Origin: Halobellus captivus
GTDB taxonomy: Archaea > Halobacteriota > Halobacteria > Halobacteriales > Haloferacaceae
Assembly: GCF_007655485.1 (NCBI RefSeq)
Contig: NZ_VJXQ01000001.1
Location: 999,081 to 1,063,080 of the forward strand
Direction: 5' to 3'
Length of the DNA: 64,000 nucleotides
Shown here: piece by piece, positions 26,711-39,016 of the stretch
Layout of the letters: each line of letters begins with the position of its first letter
How positions within the stretch are numbered: the first letter of the stretch is position 1
The notes under the pieces: model-generated
The model's database searches: none
What the model was told of the DNA's origin: nothing
Seen by the model: the letters and a program-made list of their open reading frames with translations, nothing else
Made by a program: the position numbers and the translations under genes

Positions 26711-26812
26711 GCGACCGCTGCGATCGGGCATCGAACGTTGTACGGCGACCGCTGCGGTCGGGCGACCGCCACGGTCGGACGACGACCGATGTACCGCCGC
26801 TGCGATCGGACG
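26711..26812. repeat. 17-bp degenerate tandem repeat, six units, with dyads
   Basis: Six consecutive 17-base units. Three read close to GCGACCGCTGCGGTCGG (26711-26727, 26745-26761, 26762-26778); the unit at 26745 contains a perfect dyad, CGACCGC-T-GCGGTCG. The others are decayed. The array fills the gap between pilC and the methyltransferase gene. Confidence 0.75.
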
Positions 26813-26873
26813 GGAACCGCAGCAACCGGACCGGGACCACCGCGATTTTGTACCGCGATCACCTCTCTCGGGT

Positions 26874-27644
26874 ATGGACGAGGAGGGCGGAGCGGAACCG
26901 CCGATCGGCGAGGCCGTGGGGTCTTCGGTCAGACGCACCTACGATCAGATCGCCTCCCACTTCGCGTCGACGCGGGAGTATCCGTGGCCGGAGGTGACCG
27001 CGTTCCTCGGCGGGGAGCCGGTCGGCGACCTCGATCCCGACGCGGAGGCCGCACTCGCCGGTGGCGCGGGGGTGAAAGCGAACGACGAGCAGCGCGGGGC
27101 GTCGACGTCGGAACGGCTCGGTCTCGATCTCGGCTGCGGGAACGGCCGCCACGCGGAATCGCTTTCCGGTGTGGTCGAGAGCGTCGTCGGCGTCGACGTG
27201 AGCGGTGCGCTGCTGCGAACGGCCCGAGAGCGGGCGCAGAGCCGCGGTTTCGACGATAGGCTGGGACTGGTACAGGCGGACGCGGCGGCGCTGCCGCTTC
27301 GGTCCGACGCCGTCGACGTCGCGGTCTACGTCGCGACGCTACATCATCTCCGAACGCGCGAACGGCGCGTCGCGAGCCTCTCGGAACTCGCTCGCGTACT
27401 GCGTCCCCGCGGTCGAGCGCTCGTCAGCGCGTGGTCGACCGCGCACGATCGGTTCGACGCGACGGACGGCTTCGACACGACCGTTCCGTGGACCCTTCCG
27501 GGCGGCGAGCGCGTCCAACGGTTTTACCACATTTACGATCCCGCGGAGTTCGAGTCGGATCTGGCCGCGAGCGACCTCGACGTGGTAACGAGCGTGATCT
27601 CCAGCGGCAACTGTTACGCGGTCGTCGGGCCTGGGGCCGAGTGA
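26874..27644 (+). CDS. Trm9-like class I SAM methyltransferase
   Basis: A 256-residue methyltransferase. It starts with SVRRTYDQIASHFASTREYPWPEV, then the SAM motif GLDLGCGNGRHAES, the acidic VVGVDVSG, and YVATLHHLRTRERRVASLSELARVLRPRGRALVSAWS, ending RFYHIYDPAEFESDLA. The YDQIA..HF..TR..PWP start, the HHL-TRERRVA segment and the YHIY end match the Trm9/ALKBH8 group, which methylates carboxymethyl groups on the tRNA wobble uridine. A tRNA target is therefore likely but not proven. The ATG fits a GATTTTG box 27 bases upstream; the longer open frame runs through the 17-bp repeats and is not used. Confidence 0.75.
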   Translation: MDEEGGAEPPIGEAVGSSVRRTYDQIASHFASTREYPWPEVTAFLGGEPVGDLDPDAEAALAGGAGVKANDEQRGASTSERLGLDLGCGNGRHAESLSGVVESVVGVDVSGALLRTARERAQSRGFDDRLGLVQADAAALPLRSDAVDVAVYVATLHHLRTRERRVASLSELARVLRPRGRALVSAWSTAHDRFDATDGFDTTVPWTLPGGERVQRFYHIYDPAEFESDLAASDLDVVTSVISSGNCYAVVGPGAE

Positions 27645-27849
27645 ACGCGTCACGAGCGCACCGCCAGTACTCGCCAACGCGGCTGTCGTTACCCGCTACT
27701 AGCACACGCTCCACCGCGCGCGACCGGCGCAGTCATCGCAACCCGACATCAGCACGTTCTGATACCGAGCGTCGAACCGCCCGCGGCTGGACGTCACCGG
27801 CGCACTCGAACTCTGCGTTTAAGTTCGGGCGACGGCAATGGACGGACGA

Positions 27850-28950
27850 ATGAGCGACACAGCGGACGTACGCGACTACGAGGTGGTCGTCGTGGGGGGC
27901 GGTCCGGCGGGACTACAGACCGCGCTGTACACGACGCGACTGGGCCACGACACTGCCGTCGTCGACCGCGGCGGCGGGCGCGCAGCGATGATGTTGGAGA
28001 CGCACAACGTCATCGGCGTGCCGGAGGAGACGTCCGGAAACGAGTTCCTTCAGACCGCACAAGAACAGGTGAAATCCTACGGTGCGGATATCGTCCGCGA
28101 CTTCATCGTCGAGGCGGAACGCACCGAAGACGGCCGGTTCCGACTCCTCGGCAACGACGCGGAGTTCCTCGCCGACCGGGTCGTCCTCGGCGTCGGATTC
28201 AACGACGAGCGCCCGAAGCCCCCGGTCCCGCGGACCGGCCGAGGGTTGCACTACTGTCTGCACTGCGACGCGTACATGTTCGTCGACCGGCCGGTGTACG
28301 TGATGGGAACCGGCGAGGCCGCGGCCCACGTCGCGATGATTATGCTCAACTTCACCGACGAGGTTGATCTGTTGCTCCGCGGTGAACAACCGGAATGGAG
28401 CGACGAGACCGACGAACAGCTCCGCGCCCATCCGATCGACATCATCGAGTCGGAGATCGTCGGAATGCGGAAGGGCGATGACGGCTGGCTCGAGGCGTTC
28501 GAATTCGAGGATAGCGTGGGTCCGCGTTCCACCGGAAGCGGGCCGGAGTCCGGCGACGACTCGGTTCGGCGGTATCGCGGCGGCTTCCCGATGTACGGTT
28601 CGAATTACAACACTGCGCTCCCCGAGCAGTTGGGTTGTGAGCTGAACGACGACGGCACAGTTGTCGTCGATGACAGTATGGAGACGACCGTCGACGGAGT
28701 CTACGCCGTCGGCGACATCACCTCCGGGCACAACCAGGTCCCCGTCGCGATGGGGCAGGGCGCGCAGGCCGGGATCGACATCCACTACACCCTCAGAGAG
28801 TTCCCGCGCGACCTCGAAACGATTCGCGAAAACGGCCCAGTGTCGCCGGACGAACTGCCTGGACTGGGAAGTCGCGTTCGCGCGGCCGCGGCCGACTTCG
28901 AGGAGGCGCGCGCGCCGCCGCTCGAACCGGACGCCGCGAGCGACGACTGA
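27850..28950 (+). CDS. Thioredoxin reductase-like FAD/NAD(P) oxidoreductase
   Basis: A 366-residue pyridine nucleotide-disulfide oxidoreductase of the thioredoxin-reductase type. The FAD motif VVVVGGGPAGLQTAL is at 12-26, the redox-like pair Cys136 and Cys139 in HYCLHCDAY, the NAD(P) motif VMGTGEAAAHVA at about 151-162, and GVYAVGDITSGHNQVPVAMGQG near the end. The pair is CLHC rather than the usual CATC. No thioredoxin gene is adjacent, so the partner is unknown. The ATG at 27850 is preferred over 27838, since CGTTTAAG predicts transcription starting near 27846. Confidence 0.8.
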   Translation: MSDTADVRDYEVVVVGGGPAGLQTALYTTRLGHDTAVVDRGGGRAAMMLETHNVIGVPEETSGNEFLQTAQEQVKSYGADIVRDFIVEAERTEDGRFRLLGNDAEFLADRVVLGVGFNDERPKPPVPRTGRGLHYCLHCDAYMFVDRPVYVMGTGEAAAHVAMIMLNFTDEVDLLLRGEQPEWSDETDEQLRAHPIDIIESEIVGMRKGDDGWLEAFEFEDSVGPRSTGSGPESGDDSVRRYRGGFPMYGSNYNTALPEQLGCELNDDGTVVVDDSMETTVDGVYAVGDITSGHNQVPVAMGQGAQAGIDIHYTLREFPRDLETIRENGPVSPDELPGLGSRVRAAAADFEEARAPPLEPDAASDD

Positions 28951-29122
28951 TACAGAGTCCGGATATGTCGAACGTGCGACGACCATATCGGTGAGCCGGT
29001 TTCCGTGAGACGGCGTCGCGGCACGGCACCCCGAGTCGAAAGGGTAACATCCTTATTCGGGGACCGGGAACAGAGGAGTGACGGTCGTCGCCGCGTGATC
29101 GCGGTGAGGCCGAATCGGACGA

Positions 29123-29193
29123 GCGCCGGTGGTCTAGTGGTAGGACCTGAGCCTTCCAAGCTCATGGCCCGGGTTCAAATCCCGGCCGGCGCA
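29123..29193 (+). tRNA. tRNA-Gly (anticodon TCC)
   Basis: 71 bases. The acceptor GCGCCGG pairs with CCGGCGC, with discriminator A. The anticodon stem TGAGC/GCTCA has loop CTTCCAA (anticodon TCC, codon GGA). The T-arm is CCGGG-TTCAAAT-CCCGG. No intron; CCA is not encoded. Its 3' end is repeated 102 bases downstream. Confidence 0.95.
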
Positions 29194-29297
29194 TTCTGCG
29201 AGGAACCCACGTGACGAGCGAATGCGTCACGCTGGCGATTTGAATCAGAGAGCGAGCGGAGCGAGCGACCGTGGTTCACAATCCCGGCCGGCGCATT
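29178..29297. repeat. Direct repeat of the tRNA-Gly 3' end (att-like)
   Basis: The 18 bases AATCCCGGCCGGCGCATT occur at 29178-29195, inside and just past the tRNA-Gly, and again at 29280-29297. This is the pattern left by site-specific integration at a tRNA 3' end. The 84 bases between them carry no gene. Confidence 0.75.
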
Positions 29298-29574
29298 TCT
29301 CGAACGAAGTGAGAGAGGCACTCGTTCAGGCGTCGCATTTTCTGCCGCGTGTGAGGGATCGATCGTTTCGCAGGGAGCGTTACACCAGCGAGTCGGATTC
29401 GAGCAGGGGAAAGACCGAAGCAGCGATGTAAATCCCACAGATACATATCAGTTATTAGATAAATAGACAAAGTTCGTATTTCTCGGACAGAGCGCTCAGA
29501 AAAACCGAGATACCCAGGCGATGTCTCGAACCTATTGAGAATTGTTTTATATTCAACGTGAACTGTGGTACAGT
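29194..29574. other. Gene-free region downstream of tRNA-Gly
   Basis: About 380 bases without a convincing gene. It includes the att-like copy (29280-29297), GAGCGAGCGGAGCGAGCGA-type simple sequence, and an AT-rich stretch (about 29425-29480). The promoter TTTTATAT of the lipoprotein gene is near 29546. Confidence 0.6.
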
Positions 29575-30585
29575 ATGCACCTCAGGAAACGCGACTTCCT
29601 CAAGAGTGGCGCGGCAATCGGTGCGGCCAGCGTGGCCGGATGCCTCGGCTCGATCACCGGCGGCGAGATGCCGACGCTCCGGATGAACTACACCGTCCCG
29701 GCGGAGAACCTCATCTCGTTGATGGCGATCCCCGAGATCCAATCGGAGTTCGAGAATCTCGGGTCGGCCTACGAGTTGGAGACGAACCAGAATCAGAGTA
29801 CGCCGGACTCGCTGAACGCGATGGCCAGCGGCGAGGCCGATATGGCGCTCTTGGCGTATGCGAGCTTCCCCGCGGCGGTTTCACAGGACGCCGTCCCCGG
29901 TGGGATCACCGCGATCGCGATGGACTTCTACGACGCTCACGAGGACTACTTCCGGTTCCCGGTGATGTCGATGGCGGACTCCGACGTCACCGATGCGGAG
30001 GACCTCGAAGGCCGAACGATCGCCGTCAACGCGCTCGGGACCGGCGTGCACGCGATCATCTACCGGATGCTCGAAAACGTCGGCATCGACCCCGAGAACG
30101 GCGTCGAGTTCGTCGAACTCCCGTTCCCGTCGATCGCTTCGGCCATCCGCGAGGGCCGTGTCGACGCGGGAATCTTCGTCGCGCTGTTCGCCGCGGCAGT
30201 CGAGGCTGAAGGCGATATGCAGACGGTCTTCGACAGCCGCGATTCGTGGGGACAGGCGTACCCGTTCGGGTTCGTCGCCGCGTCCAACGACTCCCTGGAC
30301 GGGAAGGAAGAAGCCATCAGAGCGTGGGCGAGCGACTACGTCTCGATGGTCGAACGCGTCTACGAGAACCGCGAGGAGACGGCCCGACTCGCCGCGGAGC
30401 ACTTCGACCTCCCCGAAGCGCTGCTGTCGTCGTACTACCTGACCGAACGCGACTACTACCGACCGCGGGACGTCGGCCTCGACATCGAGGCGCTCCAGTT
30501 CGTCACCGACGAACTCGCCGATATGGGATTCCTCGAAGCGAGTCCGACGATCAGTGACCACGCGACAAACGAGTACACGCCGTGA
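29575..30585 (+). CDS. Substrate-binding lipoprotein (NMT1/THI5-like), orphan
   Basis: A 336-residue periplasmic-type binding protein of the sulfonate/nitrate/pyrimidine-precursor transporter group. The N-terminus carries a Tat-like RKRDFLKSG and a lipobox AGC (AASVAGCLG), so it should be lipid-anchored outside the cell. Family features include the LNAMASGEADMALLAYASFPAAV loop and DLEGRTIAVNALGTGVHAII. No ABC permease or ATPase gene lies beside it. The ATG at 29575 fits a TTTTATAT box 27 bases upstream. The ligand is unknown. Confidence 0.85.
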   Translation: MHLRKRDFLKSGAAIGAASVAGCLGSITGGEMPTLRMNYTVPAENLISLMAIPEIQSEFENLGSAYELETNQNQSTPDSLNAMASGEADMALLAYASFPAAVSQDAVPGGITAIAMDFYDAHEDYFRFPVMSMADSDVTDAEDLEGRTIAVNALGTGVHAIIYRMLENVGIDPENGVEFVELPFPSIASAIREGRVDAGIFVALFAAAVEAEGDMQTVFDSRDSWGQAYPFGFVAASNDSLDGKEEAIRAWASDYVSMVERVYENREETARLAAEHFDLPEALLSSYYLTERDYYRPRDVGLDIEALQFVTDELADMGFLEASPTISDHATNEYTP

Positions 30586-30700
30586 GTCGTCGCGGCGTAC
30601 GCGGGCATCGGTCCACCCCCATCCGCGGTCTCTGAGTCTATCACAGTCGTTTACTCCATTCGTCGTCCGTCGAGATGATATTCACTCAGATTTGTATTAT

Positions 30701-30755
30701 ACATATGCCCTTATATGTGATTAGTGAACCATTATGCTTACAGGAGAAACTCCTT
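30701..30755. promoter_or_regulatory. Two dyads upstream of gltB
   Basis: ACATAT-6-ATATGT (30701-30718) and AGGAG-AAA-CTCCT (30743-30755). The second touches the TATA-like CTTTAGG (30754-30760), centred about 25 bases before the gltB start. Both are in operator-like positions, consistent with nitrogen-responsive control (inferred). Confidence 0.5.
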
Positions 30756-30780
30756 TAGGGGGAAGGTATTGGTGGCACAT

Positions 30781-35328
<4,548 letters not shown>

Positions 35329-35471
35329 TCGGGCGGCGGGCTCCGAACTCCGATTCCGATACCGACGCTAATCTGACACAGACGCCGACTCCGATCTGAC
35401 ACCGATCCCGATTCTTCCGTTTCATCGCGTCCGACAGCACACTTAACTCGGTCACCGCGAAATCGCCACAT

Positions 35472-36302
35472 ATGCGAGGTGACGGGGCGGAGAACGTCAA
35501 TCAGACAACGAAAGCGATGCGGCATCGGACCGACCGCGCAGTGAGCGAGACGGTCAGTTTCGTCCTCGTGTTCGCGCTCGTCATCGCATCCGTCGGCACC
35601 GTCTACGCCGTCGGCGTCTCGGAGTTGGAGGAAACGCGGGACGCCGAGCGGGTCGAGAACGCCGAGCGCGCGTTCGACGTCCTCGCCGACAACCTCGGGG
35701 ACGTGATCGAGGGCGCGCCCAGTCGCGGGACGGAGGTGAAACTCGCCGACTCGACGGTCCGCACCGCGGACGACGCCTCGATGAACGTGACCGTCGACCC
35801 CGAGGGCGCGGCGGCGGAGTCGTGGGAGTTCTCGCTGCGGCCGCTCGTCTACGAGGCCGCGACCGGCGGCGAGGTCCGACTCAGCAGCGGTGCCGTGCTC
35901 CGCGACAGTCCCCGCGGCGAGGCGTCGGTCGTTCGCGGTCCGCCGCTGATCGTCGACGGCGTCGACGGCGGAAGCGGCGGCGACGGCTCACGGGTCCGAC
36001 TCACGCTCCTCAAGCAGGAGCACGTCGGGACCGCCGCGGTCGGCGGCTCCCAGACCGTCCGGATCCGCACGGAGGGCAGCAGGCCCCGGCTCTTCTACGA
36101 CGCAGACGGCGGCCACGATCTCACGGTGAACGTCACGACGCCGCACACTGACGCGTGGGCGCGCCAGTACGTAACGTCCGGATTCGACTGTACGGAGGTC
36201 AGCGGGCCCACCGCCGACTCACCGGGACGGATCTCCTGCACCGCGTCCGACGTGGATCAAGTGACGGTGGTGTGGGTTCGCGTGACGACGTCGTTCGAGT
36301 GA
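35472..36302 (+). CDS. Pilin-like protein, DUF7289-type
   Basis: A 276-residue surface protein with one N-terminal membrane segment. MRHRTDRAVSETVSFVLVFALVIASVGTVYAVG resembles archaeal type IV prepilin signals, with the charged DRAVS junction just before the hydrophobic helix; the rest is beta-rich and Gly/Ser-rich. It lies on the plus strand just downstream of the minus-strand pilus operon's end and resembles its DUF7289-like member, so it may be a minor pilin. The start at 35472 fits an ACTTAACT box exactly 27 bases upstream. Confidence 0.75.
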   Translation: MRGDGAENVNQTTKAMRHRTDRAVSETVSFVLVFALVIASVGTVYAVGVSELEETRDAERVENAERAFDVLADNLGDVIEGAPSRGTEVKLADSTVRTADDASMNVTVDPEGAAAESWEFSLRPLVYEAATGGEVRLSSGAVLRDSPRGEASVVRGPPLIVDGVDGGSGGDGSRVRLTLLKQEHVGTAAVGGSQTVRIRTEGSRPRLFYDADGGHDLTVNVTTPHTDAWARQYVTSGFDCTEVSGPTADSPGRISCTASDVDQVTVVWVRVTTSFE

Positions 36303-36411
36303 CTCCGGAACGCACAGTGAACCGTCAAACTGCAAGAGCTCGATTCCGAGACGCTCAAACAGCTCTTGTAGTATAGCGGACTTATTTGTTATATGGGTAA
36401 CAATTTCGGGT

Positions 36412-36783
36412 ATGGTCCTCGAACGAGCGATCGGAAAGCCCCTCGACCGAACCGACGTCAACCGCGAGTCGGCGGCGCGAACTGCGGCCCACGCCGAGGA
36501 ACTGCACGTTCGAAGCTACGCCCACGAGTGGAGCTACGACCTCGAAATCGAGATCGCGACGCCCGACGGCGACGTCGTGTTCGAGACGCAGTACCACCTG
36601 CGACCCGGGCGGGCCGCCAGCGAAATCGGCGTCGTGGATCCCGGCGAATACGACGTTCGAGCGGTGCTCGACGGCGAACGCGAGACGGTGCGGCGTTGTC
36701 GGATCGATCGGACGGCCGGGGGAACGGTCGTCGTCGAAATCGGCAACGGGATTCTGAGTCTGACCGAGGGGCTCAGAGTGTAG
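36412..36783 (+). CDS. Hypothetical haloarchaeal protein
   Basis: A 123-residue soluble protein, mostly predicted beta strands: LHVRSYAHEWSYDLEIEIATP, DVVFETQYHLRPGRAASEIGVVDPGEYDVRAVLDGE, and TVVVEIGNGILSLTEG. The alternating pattern suggests an Ig-like or transthyretin-like sandwich, an inference only. No signal peptide, no cysteine pair, one cysteine. The ATG fits a CTTATTTG box about 27 bases upstream. Its place between pilin-like genes may be coincidental. Confidence 0.6.
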   Translation: MVLERAIGKPLDRTDVNRESAARTAAHAEELHVRSYAHEWSYDLEIEIATPDGDVVFETQYHLRPGRAASEIGVVDPGEYDVRAVLDGERETVRRCRIDRTAGGTVVVEIGNGILSLTEGLRV

Positions 36784-36895
36784 TAGGGTCGACCCTTCGA
36801 TAGCGGATCGATACCGGTCCAGTCGATGAGGAGTAGAGATCAGTTCGGGCGATGGGGAGTCGATAGCAGTTCAGGCGATGGCGATTCGTGACGAG

Positions 36896-36940
36896 TCAGT
36901 CGAGTTCGACGGTCATAGTCTCAGTCGAGTTCGACGGTCA
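36896..36940. repeat. 20-bp direct repeat at the 3' end of the pilin-like gene
   Basis: TCAGTCGAGTTCGACGGTCA occurs at 36896-36915 and 36921-36940. The second copy is the last 20 bases of the minus-strand gene at 36921, including its stop; the first lies just beyond it. Confidence 0.9.
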
Positions 36941-38444
36941 CGTTGTTCTCCGTCACGTGCAGGTACGTGATGTAGGATTCGCCAGCGATCGTGTCGTAGC
37001 GCAGCGTCCCGCCAGATTCGCTGTTGGATATCTGCGATGTTCCGCGGTTCCCCGGCCCGTGATACACGGTGAGATCGAACTCCGAATCGAACATCGCGAA
37101 GTAGTGGCGGGTGAGAATCCGGAGGTTCTGGGCGTCGCCGTAGGAGTACGTCGTGTCCTCGCCGTCGTCGCCTGTGTGCGCGAATGTGGTGGGGTTCGGA
37201 TCTCCCGCGGCGTCGGCGTCGCGCTCGTCCCAGTCGATCGCGGTGTCGTCGAGACTGCTTGATCCGTACGTGAACTCCTGCTCGGTGCTCGTGAAGTCGA
37301 TGTCGATCACCGTGTCGCCGTCCTCGCAGTCGAGTTGAACGGCCCCCGAATCGGACGGGATCGAGTCGTTCGTCCAGCGGTGAACGCCTTCCGGGGTCGA
37401 CGCGTCATCGTAGTAGATGTCCATCGTCAGCGTTTCCGAACCGGGTTCGCCGCCGTTGCAGTAGTTGTTGCCGATGCCGTTCGGTACCTCGACGGCCGCC
37501 TCGTAGGCCTTGTCGCCGTCCTCGACGTAGAAGGAGACGAAGATGTTGTTGAACGTCCCACCGTCCTTTTTGATGGACGTCTGGAAGTCGGTGACAGAGT
37601 GCCCGTCATCGATACCGCGAACGGGGATACTCTCGCCCTTCTCGGGATACGCGAACGCGCCGACCTCGTTGGCCGTTTCGAGAACGACGGTCGCCGTCCG
37701 GTTGTCGTGATCGACGGAAACGTTTCCGGTCGTCCGGGTCCGGAAGTAGTCGGCCCAACCCTCGTAATAGGCGCTGTGGACCGTCACGTCGACAGTCCCG
37801 TTCGTGACCGGGTTCACGTACTGTCGGATCGAGCCGTCTTCGGCTTCGACGTCGTACGGCGCGCCGACGCCGTCAGTGTCGGTCGCCGCCTCGTTCGGAT
37901 AGATCCGGGTCAACTCGCCCGATCGGCGGACGGTCGCCCGCGTATCGCCGCTGGCCGTGTCGGTCGAGCGGACGCGGAGCACCGGCAGCGTCAGGGTCGT
38001 CCCGCGGTAGTGGAACTCCGGCGGCGATACCATCGACGTGCCGCCGCCCTCCTGCCGCCAGACGCCGCCGCCTTGGTAGGCGACCGTCGTCTCGTCCGTT
38101 CGGTAGGAGACCGAGCCGAGCGAGGCGTTGTAGATATCCTCGGTCTCTCCGGCGGTGTAGTTCTCGTGTCTGATCCGCAGCCATCCGCTCTCGGATTCGG
38201 CGGCGTAGGTCCCGCCGCTGGAATCGCCGAGCCGGACCGTCTGAACGGAACCCTCACCGAGTCCCACGACCGCCGCCCGAGCGTCGAGCAGCGTCATCGC
38301 GTGCTCCGCGCGGTCGATCGACGTGCTGTCCTGCACGTCGGTCAGGGCCGTCGAACCGAGCGCGACGACGACGCCCGCGCCGGTGATCGTCAGCGCTAAC
38401 AGTAACACGAGTCCGATGTTCGACGCCTGCGCGCGATCAGTCAT
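36921..38444 (-). CDS. Large pilin-like protein, DUF7289-type (operon member 7)
   Basis: A 507-residue protein with one N-terminal membrane helix preceded by a DRAQ motif (MTDRAQASNIGLVLLLALTITGAGVVVALG), as in archaeal prepilins. The long exported part is beta-rich, with many NxT/S sites and repeated aspartate/threonine stretches, fitting a glycosylated surface protein. It is the last gene of the seven-gene pilus operon and overlaps the preceding gene by four bases (ATGA type). It may form a tip or minor pilin; the role is inferred from context. Confidence 0.75.
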   Translation of the reverse strand: MTDRAQASNIGLVLLLALTITGAGVVVALGSTALTDVQDSTSIDRAEHAMTLLDARAAVVGLGEGSVQTVRLGDSSGGTYAAESESGWLRIRHENYTAGETEDIYNASLGSVSYRTDETTVAYQGGGVWRQEGGGTSMVSPPEFHYRGTTLTLPVLRVRSTDTASGDTRATVRRSGELTRIYPNEAATDTDGVGAPYDVEAEDGSIRQYVNPVTNGTVDVTVHSAYYEGWADYFRTRTTGNVSVDHDNRTATVVLETANEVGAFAYPEKGESIPVRGIDDGHSVTDFQTSIKKDGGTFNNIFVSFYVEDGDKAYEAAVEVPNGIGNNYCNGGEPGSETLTMDIYYDDASTPEGVHRWTNDSIPSDSGAVQLDCEDGDTVIDIDFTSTEQEFTYGSSSLDDTAIDWDERDADAAGDPNPTTFAHTGDDGEDTTYSYGDAQNLRILTRHYFAMFDSEFDLTVYHGPGNRGTSQISNSESGGTLRYDTIAGESYITYLHVTENNVTVELD

Positions 38445-39016
38445 ACTGGTTGCCCCCCAAATCGTCCGATGTCGACCGCAGCGGGTCGCGACAGCGAGAG
38501 CGCGTCCGCACCGCCTTCCCCCTCGGAGACGACGAGCGACTCGCCGCCCGTCGTGTCGAGTTCGATGACGACCCGGCCGCCGTTCGCGGACGTCTCGTCC
38601 ACGTCAACGATCGTCGAGACGGTAAGCGTGACGCTCACGTCTGACCGCACAGAGCGGAGTGTCAGGTCGTACTGTCCCGGCTGTGCGCCCGGCGGCGACT
38701 GCTCGCTGATCTCGATTCGGTAGGACTCACCGGCGACTCGATCCGGGAGATCGACACCGATCCGGAGGGTGGGAGGCGATGCGGTCGATCTCGAAATTCG
38801 GTCCGCGTCGTCGATCCCGGCGGCGAGCTGCTCGGCGAGGACGTCGAGTTCCTCGCGGACGACGCGGTCGCGCTCGTTCTCGACGTAGCCGCTCCCCGCG
38901 ATGAGTAGCCCCGAAACGAGAACCGCGGTGATGCTCAGCGCGATCACGTAGTTCACCGTGACCGAGACCGCGCGATCCCGCCGGGTGTCGCCGTCGCGGC
39001 GCGAGGGTCGATTCAT
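38441..39016 (-). CDS. Pilin-like protein, DUF7266-type (operon member 6)
   Basis: A 191-residue protein with a basic N-terminus, DRAVSVTV motif and a membrane helix (residues about 15-45), followed by a beta-rich exported domain. It belongs with the prepilin-like set of this operon. Four-base overlaps with both neighbours show coupled translation. Confidence 0.75.
   Translation of the reverse strand: MNRPSRRDGDTRRDRAVSVTVNYVIALSITAVLVSGLLIAGSGYVENERDRVVREELDVLAEQLAAGIDDADRISRSTASPPTLRIGVDLPDRVAGESYRIEISEQSPPGAQPGQYDLTLRSVRSDVSVTLTVSTIVDVDETSANGGRVVIELDTTGGESLVVSEGEGGADALSLSRPAAVDIGRFGGQPV

Noticed and set aside
26711-26812. Regular repeats considered as a CRISPR array
   Set aside because: Units are only 17 bp, contiguous and degenerate, with no spacers and no cas genes.
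29178-29297. Complete mobile element between the two att-like copies
   Set aside because: Only 84 bases lie between them, with no integrase; at most a scar or empty site.
29005-29431. Two overlapping frames across and after tRNA-Gly
   Set aside because: One reads through the tRNA gene and the other through the att-like copy; neither is protein-like.
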